Source: Pseudomonadota bacterium (lineage in GTDB: Bacteria; Pseudomonadota; Alphaproteobacteria; Micavibrionales; UBA2020). Taken from it: a DNA stretch of 43,194 nucleotides. The stretch is from positions 1 through 43,194 of the forward strand of contig JAEXMB010000051.1 of assembly GCA_023444705.1 (NCBI GenBank). Direction: 5' to 3'. Shown here one piece after another: positions 1 to 6,910 of the stretch (position 1 is the first letter of the stretch; each line of letters starts with the position of its first letter). The notes under the pieces are model-generated. The model was not told the DNA's origin, ran no database searches, and saw nothing but the letters and a program-made list of their open reading frames with translations. The translations under genes were made by a program, and so were the position numbers.

Positions 1-480
1 GAGGTTGCTTGTCGTGAGGTCTAACGCGGCAAGAAGCTTTTCGGTTCCTGCAGCGGCCCGGTCGGCAGCCAGATAGCCCACCAACACAGACAACGCGGCC
101 GCCGCTTTAGGATATTCGCGGCCAAACGTTTCCAGCTCATTAAGGGCGAAATCTGCCGTATTTTCAACCTTTTCCATTATCTTTTTTTGCCATCTGTAGG
201 CCCGCCACAGCTTGTAAGCCTGAAGGCCGTGGGCCAAACCAAGGCAAACTGCGGCGGCAAGGGCGGTCCCGAGACAGAAAAAGAGGGTCGCTTGCTCAAG
301 AGGATATGTTTTTTCCAGCCAGAACCAGCCGCTGGCAAGGCCAGCGAGGACGGCCAGAACCCCCAATGCCACCCCTGCCCGATGCAGCCAGGTCGGAGCG
401 GCAGGCTGCTTTGGGCCGCCCAGCACCATAGAGGAGAGGGCGGCCAAAACAGCAGGTTGCATAAGAAGCGCACGCCACAT
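1..480 (-). CDS. YqjE/holin-like small membrane protein (3' end cut off by window)
   Basis: An open frame reads from an ATG at 480 down to base 1 without a stop, giving at least 160 residues. It begins MWRALLMQPAVLAALSSMVL. Two hydrophobic segments are visible at about residues 38-56 (GVALGVLAVLAGLASGWFWL) and 66-83 (TLFFCLGTALAAAVCLGL). A charged linker and an Ala-rich tail follow (EKVENTADFALNELETFGREYP...). The start lies 5 bases after the stop of the DUF883 gene, so the two form one transcription unit. Pairing of a DUF883 protein with a two-helix YqjE/holin-like membrane protein is common in proteobacteria. The holin label is only a fold resemblance and nothing nearby suggests a phage. 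Exact function is unknown; expression should follow the stress-type promoter at 841-865. Confidence 0.72.
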   Translation of the reverse strand, partial: MWRALLMQPAVLAALSSMVLGGPKQPAAPTWLHRAGVALGVLAVLAGLASGWFWLEKTYPLEQATLFFCLGTALAAAVCLGLAHGLQAYKLWRAYRWQKKIMEKVENTADFALNELETFGREYPKAAAALSVLVGYLAADRAAAGTEKLLAALDLTTSNL

Positions 481-485
481 GGCGA

Positions 486-785
486 TTACTTCCGTCCGCC
501 CATCAGCAGGCTCAGCAGGATGCCGGCGCCGAAGGCGATCGCAAGGCTTTGTGCGGGTTTTTCACGGATGCGTTTTTCAACGCGTGCCATGTTTTTGGTG
601 CCTGCATCCTTGAGGTATTCAAGGCGCTCGGCCGCTTCCGCACGCAGTTTGGCGGCGTTTTCAGCACCGGCCTCGACCGCATGGTGGGCCAGATCGCTGA
701 CGTCGCTTTTCAGATTGTTGATGTCCTGGCGCAGGTTTGCGACAGCGGGTTTGGAAGGCATGGTGGGTTTGTTGTTGTTAGTCAT
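486..785 (-). CDS. DUF883 (ElaB/YqjD-like) membrane-tethered stress protein
   Basis: This is a 99-residue protein starting MTNNNKPTMPSK. I chose the ATG at 785 because AAGGAGAAACCTC sits directly before it; an ATG at 806 is also in frame but has no such site. The architecture fits DUF883: an amphipathic Ala/Glu-rich helix (about residues 20-75, ending RVEKRIREKPAQS) and one C-terminal hydrophobic helix (LAIAFGAGILLSLL) closed by GGRK. E. coli members (ElaB, YqjD, YgaM) are C-tail-anchored proteins of stationary phase, and YqjD binds ribosomes. A perfect GGAAC-N16-CGTT element lies upstream, so EcfG-type stress control is inferred. It is the first gene of a pair with the YqjE/holin-like protein. 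Confidence 0.85.
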   Translation of the reverse strand: MTNNNKPTMPSKPAVANLRQDINNLKSDVSDLAHHAVEAGAENAAKLRAEAAERLEYLKDAGTKNMARVEKRIREKPAQSLAIAFGAGILLSLLMGGRK

Positions 786-840
786 GAGGTTTCTCCTTTG
801 CGGCAAAAAATCATATGCAGTGGTGTCTTGTACCTAGGCA

Positions 841-865
841 AACGCACCGCACCATGAATGGTTCC
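841..865 (-). promoter_or_regulatory. EcfG-type stress promoter of the DUF883 operon
   Basis: Read on the minus strand this is GGAAC, a 16-base spacer, then CGTT, an exact match to the alphaproteobacterial EcfG consensus (GGAAC-N16/17-CGTT). It lies 56 bases upstream of the DUF883 start codon. Two more exact matches occur at 3246-3271 and 3317-3342. Confidence 0.78.
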
Positions 866-870
866 CATGC

Positions 871-907
871 AAAAACCGCCGGTTTTCTTGAACCGGCGGT
901 TTTTTTG
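871..907. terminator. Bidirectional intrinsic terminator after the chemoreceptor gene
   Basis: Arms AACCGCCGGTT and AACCGGCGGTT flank a short TTCTTG-containing loop, with an A-run on the left and seven T's on the right. It ends the minus-strand chemoreceptor transcript just before the DUF883 promoter and would also work on the plus strand. Confidence 0.85.
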
Positions 908-923
908 CATTTTGCGGCGTTTT

Positions 924-2633
924 TTAGCTCTGGGAGGAGAGTTTTTCGACCTGCATATTGATATTGCCCACCGAATCCGAGATCCGCTGCGCGGTGGCGG
1001 AAATCTCGCCGGTGACGGCGCTTTGCTCCTCGATGGCGCCGGCGACGCCGCTGACGTACTGGTTGACCATCTGCGCTGCCGCAGTGACATCACCCACGCT
1101 TTGCGCCACGCGCTGGGAAATCGTCTGGATGCCGACGATTTGCTCGTTGATGTTGTCGGTGGCGTCGCTGGTCTGCTTGGCAAGGTTTTTGACCTCTGCC
1201 GCGACGACGGCAAAACCCTTGCCGGCCTCGCCCGCGCGCGCGGCCTCGATGGTGGCGTTGAGCGCGAGCAGGTTGACCTGATCGGCGATCTCGCGGATCA
1301 GCTTGACGATTTCCTCCATCGCGCGGGAATTATCGACCATCTGCTGCGTGGCGGATGACGCTGCCGTGGTCTTGCCGGTAATGTCGTCGACAGCGGCCTT
1401 TGACAGGGTCATGTTCTTGCTGATCTCGCCGATGGATGCCGACATTTCCTCGGCCGCGGCGGCCAGCCCCTGCACATTGCCGAGCGTATGGCCGATCTGG
1501 TCGGCCACGGTGTTGCGGATGGCGGTTTTGGTGGTGATGTCGGTTGCGAACTTGACCACCTTGAACGGCTTGCCGTTCATGTCGAGGATCGGGTTATAGG
1601 ACGCCTGGATCCAGATTTCGCGCCCGCCTTTGCCGATGCGCTTATATTCGCGCTGGTCGAACTGGCCTTGGCGCAGATTGTCCCAGAAGTGTTTGTATTC
1701 GTCGCTACGGGCATAGGCCGGGTCGACGAACATGCTGTGGTGCTTGCCCTTGATCTCGTCAAGGCTGTAGCCCAGTGTTGCCAGAAAGTTCTGGTTGGCG
1801 TCGATGATCGTGCCGTCGAGGTTGAAGTGGATCACCGCCTGCGCCTTGCCGATGGCGTCAAGCTGACCTTGCGTATCGGCGTTGCGCAGCTTTTGCTGGG
1901 TGATGTCGGTTGCGTATTTGACGACCTTGAACGGCTTGCCGCTCATGTCGAAAATGGGGTTGTAGGATGCCTGGATCCAGATTTCGCGCCCGCCCTTGGC
2001 CAGACGCTTGTATTCGCCGGCGTCGTACTGGCCGCTGCGCAGCTTGGCCCAGAATTGCTTGTAGGCGGGTGACTGGGCATGGTCGGCGCAGGCGAACATG
2101 CTGTGATGATGGCCTTTGATTTCCTCCAGTGTGTAGCCGACAGCATTGAGGAAGTTTTCATTGGCGTCGAGGATGTTGCCGTCAAGGTCGAAATGGATCA
2201 CGGCCTGCGATTTGGCGATGGCGTTGATCTGCCCGCTTTCATCGGCGGCATGCAGCTTGGCGGCGGTCACGTCGGTTGCGAACTTGACGACTTTGATGAC
2301 GCGTCCGGCACTGTCAAACACCGGATTATAGGTCGCCTGAATCCAGATTTCGCGCCCGCCTTTGGCCAGACGCTTGTAGGCGCAGGAGTCAAAACGCCCT
2401 GCGCGCAGATTGGACCAGAAATCGCGGTAGTCCTGCGACTGCGCATAGGCGGGCTCGACAAACATGCTGTGATGTTTGCCCTTGATCTCGTCAAGGCTGT
2501 AGCCGACGGCGTTGAGGAAATTGTCGTTGGCGTCAAGGATGTTGCCGTGCGGGTCAAAGTGAATGATGGCCTGCGATTTGTTCAGCGATTTGAGTATGGC
2601 TTGAGGTTCGCTGGTTCCGAAACCAAACGGCAT
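924..2633 (-). CDS. Soluble methyl-accepting chemotaxis protein with three tandem PAS domains
   Basis: This 569-residue cytoplasmic chemoreceptor has no membrane segment. The ATG at 2633 (MPFGFGTSEP) follows GAAAGGAACTACACT; an upstream in-frame extension lacks a ribosome site. Three PAS domains (about residues 17-122, 139-244 and 261-366) share an almost identical core: HFD..G.I.DAN.NFL...GY.L.EIKG.HHSMF, then GGREIWIQA.YNP. The rest is a methyl-accepting signalling hairpin with the CheA/CheW-contact tip QVNLLALNATIEAARAGE. This PAS type with an MCP module occurs in soluble receptors such as BdlA of Pseudomonas, where it links redox or energy signals to motility and dispersal. The ligand (haem, FAD or none) cannot be read from sequence. 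The gene is a single cistron bounded by a terminator. No che genes lie in the window. Confidence 0.93.
   Translation of the reverse strand: MPFGFGTSEPQAILKSLNKSQAIIHFDPHGNILDANDNFLNAVGYSLDEIKGKHHSMFVEPAYAQSQDYRDFWSNLRAGRFDSCAYKRLAKGGREIWIQATYNPVFDSAGRVIKVVKFATDVTAAKLHAADESGQINAIAKSQAVIHFDLDGNILDANENFLNAVGYTLEEIKGHHHSMFACADHAQSPAYKQFWAKLRSGQYDAGEYKRLAKGGREIWIQASYNPIFDMSGKPFKVVKYATDITQQKLRNADTQGQLDAIGKAQAVIHFNLDGTIIDANQNFLATLGYSLDEIKGKHHSMFVDPAYARSDEYKHFWDNLRQGQFDQREYKRIGKGGREIWIQASYNPILDMNGKPFKVVKFATDITTKTAIRNTVADQIGHTLGNVQGLAAAAEEMSASIGEISKNMTLSKAAVDDITGKTTAASSATQQMVDNSRAMEEIVKLIREIADQVNLLALNATIEAARAGEAGKGFAVVAAEVKNLAKQTSDATDNINEQIVGIQTISQRVAQSVGDVTAAAQMVNQYVSGVAGAIEEQSAVTGEISATAQRISDSVGNINMQVEKLSSQS
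1549..2600 (-). repeat. Three direct repeats of about 366 bp encoding the PAS domains
   Basis: Blocks containing the paired signatures for the KVVK[FY]ATD[IV]T end and the EIKG.HHSMF centre recur at a spacing of about 366 bases, for example near 1550, 1920 and 2285. Long nucleotide stretches are shared, so the array grew by in-frame duplication of one PAS unit. Confidence 0.8.
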
Positions 2634-2757
2634 AGTGTAGTTCCTTTCATATATGCAAGGACGCGGTTTTTGAAACGACATGCCGCAACTGGTAATCCCC
2701 CCGGATGCGCGGCATAGATACATTTTAGCTAAAAATGATAACAGGAGATTAAAGCGT

Positions 2758-2776
2758 GCAACGCCAGTGGCGTTGC
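2758..2776. promoter_or_regulatory. Perfect inverted repeat upstream of the chemoreceptor gene
   Basis: Arms GCAACGCC and GGCGTTGC are separated by AGT. It sits 125 bases before the chemoreceptor start, in the promoter region. It could be an operator or a small hairpin; no T-run follows. Function is not known. Confidence 0.35.
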
Positions 2777-2874
2777 GTGACTGCGCCTGTATGCGCAAAT
2801 CGTCAGAATGACAGGCTGTCTATGTGATGTTTTTTCGCCAAGTGCTTGTGACGCCTTCATGTGCATCTGCACGT

Positions 2875-2919
2875 AAATTTGCGCACCTGCACATGCGGGC
2901 AGGCGCAAATTTTTTTTTT
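2875..2919. terminator. Intrinsic terminator between the anti-sigma-like gene and the chemoreceptor
   Basis: Arms AAATTTGCGC and GCGCAAATTT enclose a loop that itself holds a GCA/TGC palindrome, followed on the plus strand by a run of T's. It lies just after the stop of the minus-strand gene at 2926. Confidence 0.65.
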
Positions 2920-2925
2920 ATGCGC

Positions 2926-3189
2926 TCACGAAAACTGGCGCCACCAGGCGATGAGCAGACGCTTTTGCTCGAGCAATTCGCGGTAACGTCCGCGCGCAGC
3001 CGAGTCGTTTTCCATCAATGCCCGCACAGCTTTTTCCTGCTCGGGGTCGAGCGCGCCATCGACAAGGGCCTGCAGGTCGATGTCGCTGATGGCGGTGCTA
3101 TGGTGCGCGGTAGCTTCGATATGCTCGACCGGCCGGTCGGTTTTATCTGACGGGCGGCGGGCTTCTGTGTAGTCGTCGTTTTCAGTCAC
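2926..3189 (-). CDS. Small anti-sigma-factor-like protein
   Basis: This 87-residue soluble protein has a GTG start at 3189 preceded by AAAGGACACCCAGACC. The N-terminal third is charged and probably disordered. The C-terminal part reads DIDLQALVDGALDPEQEKAV, then RALMENDSAARGRYRELL. It resembles the helical N-terminal domain of membrane anti-sigma factors, where a D-x-x-[AL]-[YL]-VDG-x-LD-P motif opens the domain. There is no HxxxCxxC zinc site and no membrane helix, so it would be a stand-alone domain. It is not a recognisable NepR. A perfect EcfG-type promoter (3246-3271) drives it, which makes a feedback or cross-regulatory role in stress signalling possible, but this is inference. No sigma gene is adjacent. 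Confidence 0.6.
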   Translation of the reverse strand: MTENDDYTEARRPSDKTDRPVEHIEATAHHSTAISDIDLQALVDGALDPEQEKAVRALMENDSAARGRYRELLEQKRLLIAWWRQFS

Positions 3190-3245
3190 GGTCTGGGTGT
3201 CCTTTCAGCTTTTGGCCGTCTGTGACGCCCCCTTGCTATGGGGTC

Positions 3246-3271
3246 AACGTATTATATCCCCCTGTAGTTCC
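3246..3271 (-). promoter_or_regulatory. EcfG-type stress promoter of the anti-sigma-like gene
   Basis: On the minus strand: GGAAC, 17-base spacer, CGTT. It is an exact consensus match, 57 bases before the GTG start of the gene at 3189. It faces away from the second EcfG-type promoter at 3317-3342. Confidence 0.78.
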
Positions 3272-3316
3272 CTGATATCGCACAGTAATCATCGCGGAGC
3301 TGCATGTCAAAGATGC

Positions 3317-3342
3317 GGAACTATCGGCCGCATGGCGGCGTT
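3317..3342 (+). promoter_or_regulatory. EcfG-type stress promoter of the DUF1328 gene
   Basis: GGAAC, 17-base spacer, CGTT on the plus strand, an exact consensus match 46 bases upstream of the DUF1328 start codon. Confidence 0.78.
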
Positions 3343-3387
3343 GGTAGGGGCGAGACTGCATGAAAACCAATAGATAGGAGACGTAAA

Positions 3388-3564
3388 ATGCTTCAATGGG
3401 CCTTGACCTTCCTGGTGATCGCACTGATCGCCGCAGTACTGGGTTTTGGCGGCGTAGCCGTTATTTCGGTCGAAATTGCCAAAATTCTTTTCGTTGTATT
3501 CCTTATCCTTTTCGTGATTGCGGCGCTGATGCACGCATTTCGCGGCAAAGCACCGCCGGTCTAA
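3388..3564 (+). CDS. DUF1328 (YtjA-like) small inner-membrane protein
   Basis: This 58-residue protein starts MLQWALTFLVIALIAAVLGF after TAGGAGACGTAAA. It consists of two hydrophobic helices (about residues 4-23 and 32-50) with GGVAVISVEIAK between them and a short basic tail (HAFRGKAPPV). Length, the MLxWA start and the G-rich turn are typical of DUF1328/YtjA proteins. These are widespread two-helix inner-membrane proteins of unknown function that are often induced by stress. The EcfG-type promoter just upstream agrees with that. It is a single gene between this promoter and a terminator at 3618-3649. Confidence 0.88.
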   Translation: MLQWALTFLVIALIAAVLGFGGVAVISVEIAKILFVVFLILFVIAALMHAFRGKAPPV

Positions 3565-3617
3565 CCACCCCTCGGGGTTAGATTGGCACATGCGCAAATG
3601 ACCCTTTGCGTATGCGA

Positions 3618-3649
3618 AAGAGGCGCTGCTCACCCCGGCGCCTCTTTTT
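3618..3649 (+). terminator. Intrinsic terminator of the DUF1328 gene
   Basis: Arms AGAGGCGC and GCGCCTCT enclose a C-rich loop, followed by TTTTT. It lies 54 bases after the DUF1328 stop codon. Confidence 0.85.
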
Positions 3650-3749
3650 CGGCCTTGTTTGGGGTATTTTAATACCATGACATGTCTGTGAGCATGACAG
3701 GCAAAATCAGTGTCGTATGGGGTTAAACCTCGCTTTTCGCGCCATATAG

Positions 3750-3770
3750 CGTTATCCTGATCTAATAACG
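3750..3770. promoter_or_regulatory. Inverted repeat upstream of the hybrid kinase
   Basis: CGTTAT, nine bases, ATAACG, 30 bases before the kinase start; a further small palindrome GGTATT-TT-AATACC lies near 3663. They are candidate operator sites only. Confidence 0.3.
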
Positions 3771-3800
3771 TCATTTCAGCTGAAAAGCAGGTATCAGGGT

Positions 3801-6050
3801 ATGAAAACCTATACGCGTAACTTTGTGGTGTTCACGGTGTTGCTCGCGCTTTGCGCGGGGGGGCTTGGGTACGGGTTCTACAAGGGCAAGGTCGAGATCG
3901 AACGCGGCACCGGCTGGGTCACGCATAGCTATACCGTCATCGCCAATACCTACGAGCTGTCGACGTTGCTCGAGGCCATGCTGGCCGCCAACCGCGGCTA
4001 TATGGGTACAGGCGAAAGCACGTTTCTGGACGAATATTTCGCGCACAAGGAAAAGGTCTCTGAAACGCTGGCGCAACTGTCCAAGCTGGTCAAAGACAAC
4101 CCCTCGCAACTCAGCCGTATCGAAGACGCGCGCCTGAAGTTCACCGACTTCACCGACCGTCTGGAAGCGCGCGCGGCCGCTCTCGACAAACAAGTTGTCA
4201 GCCGCCGCAAGATGCCGGACATCGATAATGTCAACCGCGTCAAAGAAGACCTGCGCAGCCTCAATTCCGCCATCGTCACCGAGGAATATGGCCTGCTCAA
4301 CGCGCGCGTCGCCTTGCTCGACGAAAAGCGCGAGGAATACATCAACAGCATGCTGCTGGGCGGCGTGATGACCATCTTGTTGCTGGCGCTGATCAATGCC
4401 TGGACCCTGCGCGTGCAGGAACGTCAGGGCCGCCTGACGCAGGATCTGGATGTGATGAAGGAACGTCTGGCGCTGGCGCTCAAGGGTTCGCGTGACGGTA
4501 TTTTCGACTGGGACATGATCACCAATAATTTCTACTGGTCGCCCGAATACAAGCAGATGCTTGGCTATGAGCCCGAGGAAATGGAGTCCTCGCTGGTCAA
4601 CTTCAACCGCCTGATCCATCCCGACGATCACGAGGCGATGTGGGAAAAATTCCGCCAGTATGTCGAAGGCAATATGTCGGAGTTCATGCACGTCTTCCGC
4701 ATGAAGCATAAATCCGGCCGCTGGGTCTGGGTGCATTGCCGCGGCAAGGCGCTGTTTGACGATGCCCGCAAGCCGCTGCGCTTCGTCGGCGCGCACAGCG
4801 ACGTGACGGCGATGAAAGAGGCCGAGTTGCAACTCAAGAAAGAGCGCGAGCGCGCCGAGGTCGCAAGCCAGGCCAAGACGACCTTCCTTGCGCATATGAG
4901 CCATGAGATCCGCACGCCGCTGACCGCGATCAGCGGTATCGCCGAGATTTTTGACCGCAATACGGCCAATCTAGACGACAAGCAGAAAAAGCTGGTCAGC
5001 ACGCTCAACAGCAGCACGCGCGTCCTGCGCGAGCTGATTACCGACATTCTGGACTTTTCCAAGATCGAGAACGGCGATCTGGAACTGGACGAGCGCCAGT
5101 ACCCTGTCGACAAGCTGTTTGAAGAAGTCATCAGCATGATGTCGCTCAAGGCCAATGAAAAGGGCATCAGCTTCGTCTGCGATTACTCGTCCTACAAGGG
5201 CAAGCGCCTGTTCGGCGACCAGCCGCGCCTGCGCCAGATCCTCATCAACCTGGTCGGCAATGCGATCAAGTTCACTGACCAGGGCGGGGTGACCGTTCAG
5301 GCGATCGAAGAAGACCGCGACGGTCACAAGTGGATGCGCGTGGACGTCAGTGACACCGGCATCGGCATCGCGCCTGAAAACCTTGACCTGGTTTTCGAGC
5401 AGTTCAAGCAGGCAGACAGCTCGGTATCGCGCAAATACGGTGGCACGGGGCTTGGCCTGCCTATCTCGCGCAACCTCTCGCGCCTTATGCAGGGCGATAT
5501 CATCGTGTCGAGTGCGCCCGGCAAAGGGTCGACCTTCTCGCTGCTGATCCCGACCAAGGTCGCGCATAGCGGCGAAGTTGTTGATCATGTCGCCGACGCC
5601 AACGTCATGCGCAAGACCAACGACCGCATCAAGGCGGCGCTGACGGGCAAGAACAAGGTGCTGATGGTCGAGGATTACGAAGGCAACATCGTGGTGCTGA
5701 GCTATATCCTGGATGAAATCGGCTGCGAATACGACGTGGCGCGCAACGGCCGCATCGGTGTCGAGCAATGGGAAACCAACCATTACGACATTATTCTGAT
5801 GGACGTGCAGATGCCCGAGATGGACGGTTTTGCCGCGACCAAGCGCATCCGCGAGCTTGAGGCCGAGCGCAGCCTGCCGCGCACGCCCATTATCGGCATG
5901 ACCGCGCATGCGTTGGTTGGTGACAAGGATAAATGCATTTCCGCCGGCATGGACGCCTATCTGCCCAAGCCGATCGTGGAAAATGATCTCAAGACAACGA
6001 TCCTGTCCTTCCTCAAGGACAGGGACGTTGCGCAGGTTCACACCGGCTGA
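3801..6050 (+). CDS. Membrane hybrid histidine kinase (CHASE3-like sensor, PAS, HisKA, HATPase, receiver)
   Basis: 749 residues. Transmembrane helix 1 is at about 8-27; a helical extracytoplasmic CHASE3-like region (about 30-180) follows, with the typical RGYMGTGE motif at 65-72; helix 2 is at about 184-203. A PAS_3 domain covers about 225-340 (WSPEYKQMLGY, HPDD). The HisKA domain carries FLAHMSHEIRTPL with phospho-acceptor His368. The ATPase has N box NLVGNAIKF (483-491), G1 DTGIGIA and G2 GGTGLGL. A C-terminal receiver (about 617-740) has phospho-acceptor Asp668 in ILMDVQMPEMDG and Lys723 (LPKP). All catalytic residues are present. It autophosphorylates and passes phosphate to its own receiver, and probably onward to a separate Hpt protein not seen here. 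The input signal is unknown. The gene is monocistronic and ends at a strong terminator. Confidence 0.95.
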   Translation: MKTYTRNFVVFTVLLALCAGGLGYGFYKGKVEIERGTGWVTHSYTVIANTYELSTLLEAMLAANRGYMGTGESTFLDEYFAHKEKVSETLAQLSKLVKDNPSQLSRIEDARLKFTDFTDRLEARAAALDKQVVSRRKMPDIDNVNRVKEDLRSLNSAIVTEEYGLLNARVALLDEKREEYINSMLLGGVMTILLLALINAWTLRVQERQGRLTQDLDVMKERLALALKGSRDGIFDWDMITNNFYWSPEYKQMLGYEPEEMESSLVNFNRLIHPDDHEAMWEKFRQYVEGNMSEFMHVFRMKHKSGRWVWVHCRGKALFDDARKPLRFVGAHSDVTAMKEAELQLKKERERAEVASQAKTTFLAHMSHEIRTPLTAISGIAEIFDRNTANLDDKQKKLVSTLNSSTRVLRELITDILDFSKIENGDLELDERQYPVDKLFEEVISMMSLKANEKGISFVCDYSSYKGKRLFGDQPRLRQILINLVGNAIKFTDQGGVTVQAIEEDRDGHKWMRVDVSDTGIGIAPENLDLVFEQFKQADSSVSRKYGGTGLGLPISRNLSRLMQGDIIVSSAPGKGSTFSLLIPTKVAHSGEVVDHVADANVMRKTNDRIKAALTGKNKVLMVEDYEGNIVVLSYILDEIGCEYDVARNGRIGVEQWETNHYDIILMDVQMPEMDGFAATKRIRELEAERSLPRTPIIGMTAHALVGDKDKCISAGMDAYLPKPIVENDLKTTILSFLKDRDVAQVHTG

Positions 6051-6066
6051 TCTTTGCTGTCCTCGT

Positions 6067-6115
6067 AAAAAGAAAAAGGACATACCGCAGATAACGGTAT
6101 GTCCTTTTCTTTTTG
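6067..6115. terminator. Strong bidirectional terminator between convergent genes
   Basis: A long stem pairs AAAAGAAAAAGGACATACCG with a matching right arm ending CCTTTTCTTTTT, around a CAGATAA loop. It separates the plus-strand hybrid kinase from the minus-strand sigma factor and can serve both. Confidence 0.92.
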
Positions 6116-6173
6116 GCCGCCCTGTGCGAGGGGTCGAGGGTGAGGGGCGGGCGGCGCTGTTCTGTGACGGGAC

Positions 6174-6746
6174 TTACGCCGCCATGCGGTTGTTGATGCT
6201 GCGCGGAAAGCTGCGCTTGGCGGTGGTTGCGTTCTTGATGCTATCGTCGAGCAAGGCGGCAGGGGTCTTTTCAACCTGCAGTTCGCGTTGCAGGGCGTCA
6301 CGCGCACGGCTCAGGCGCGAGCGGACGGTGCCGACAGGCAGGTCAAGGGCTTGGGCAGCTTCCTCGTATTGCATGCCGCGCACGCAGACCATGACAAGAA
6401 TCTGGCGGTGTTCGGCGCTCAGGCGCTGCATGGCAGCGTTAACGATTTTGAGGTCCATTGCCTCCTCCTGATTGGGGGCGACGCTCAGGCTGTCGATATA
6501 GGCCGAGGGATCGTATTGGGTTTCGAATTTCGTCTTGCGGCGGTATTGCGACACGAACGAATTGAACATGATGCGTGCCGTCCATTTGAACAGGTCGGTG
6601 CCGTCGGTGAACATTTCGTTCTTTTCCAGTGCGCGCAGCAGGGTGGCCTGAACCAGATCGTCCGCATCGGACTTGTTACGGGTCAGGCGCAGGGCGAATT
6701 TTTGCAGCTTGGGGGCTTCGTTAACCAGGGCAGAAGGATTGAACAT
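6174..6746 (-). CDS. ECF sigma factor resembling EcfG (general stress sigma factor)
   Basis: 190 residues. The ATG at 6746 (MFNPSALVNEAPKL) follows GAGGAGTCACATC. Region 2 is LQKFALRLTRNKSDADDLVQ with ATLLRALEKN and LFKWTARIMFNSFVSQYRRK. Region 4 is LSAEHRQILVMVCVRGMQYEEAA followed by LPVGTVRSRLSRARDALQREL. The opening 'LTRN..DADDLVQ.TLLRAL' and overall length look like the EcfG (ECF15) group, which NepR inhibits and PhyR releases under stress. Unlike the usual arrangement, no nepR or phyR is adjacent; the divergent neighbour is an OmpR-type regulator. A near-consensus element (GGAAC-N16-CTTT, 6882 to 6858 on the minus strand) precedes it and could permit autoregulation. The exact EcfG promoters at the left end of the window support an EcfG in this genome. 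The ECF call is firm; the subgroup is likely but not proven. Confidence 0.85.
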   Translation of the reverse strand: MFNPSALVNEAPKLQKFALRLTRNKSDADDLVQATLLRALEKNEMFTDGTDLFKWTARIMFNSFVSQYRRKTKFETQYDPSAYIDSLSVAPNQEEAMDLKIVNAAMQRLSAEHRQILVMVCVRGMQYEEAAQALDLPVGTVRSRLSRARDALQRELQVEKTPAALLDDSIKNATTAKRSFPRSINNRMAA

Positions 6747-6857
6747 GATGTGACTCCTCGTGTCAGTTGTGATCTACCTCCAGAATGCACCCTGCCTGTA
6801 AGCGCAGTTTTGCCGTCACGTAACCGCCAAGCAAAATCCTTGTTTCATTTTTGTAAC

Positions 6858-6882
6858 AAAGCGGGTAGATTGCCTGTGTTCC
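6858..6882 (-). promoter_or_regulatory. Possible EcfG-like promoter of the sigma factor gene
   Basis: On the minus strand: GGAAC, 16 bases, CTTT (consensus CGTT), 112 bases upstream of the sigma start. One mismatch makes this weaker than the three exact elements. Confidence 0.35.
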
Positions 6883-6910
6883 GGTAACCCTTTATTATTT
6901 ATGTGAAATA

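Noticed and set aside
1..785. Prophage remnant suggested by a holin-like protein
   Set aside because: YqjE-like two-helix proteins next to DUF883 are chromosomal stress genes; there are no lysis, tail or integrase genes nearby.
187..837. Plus-strand open frame of 216 codons at the left end
   Set aside because: It runs antisense to two genes with membrane-protein character and good ribosome sites; its Ser/Arg-rich product matches a shadow frame.
3771..6083. Two long minus-strand frames opposite the hybrid kinase
   Set aside because: All kinase and receiver motifs are on the plus strand; these have no ribosome sites or known domains.
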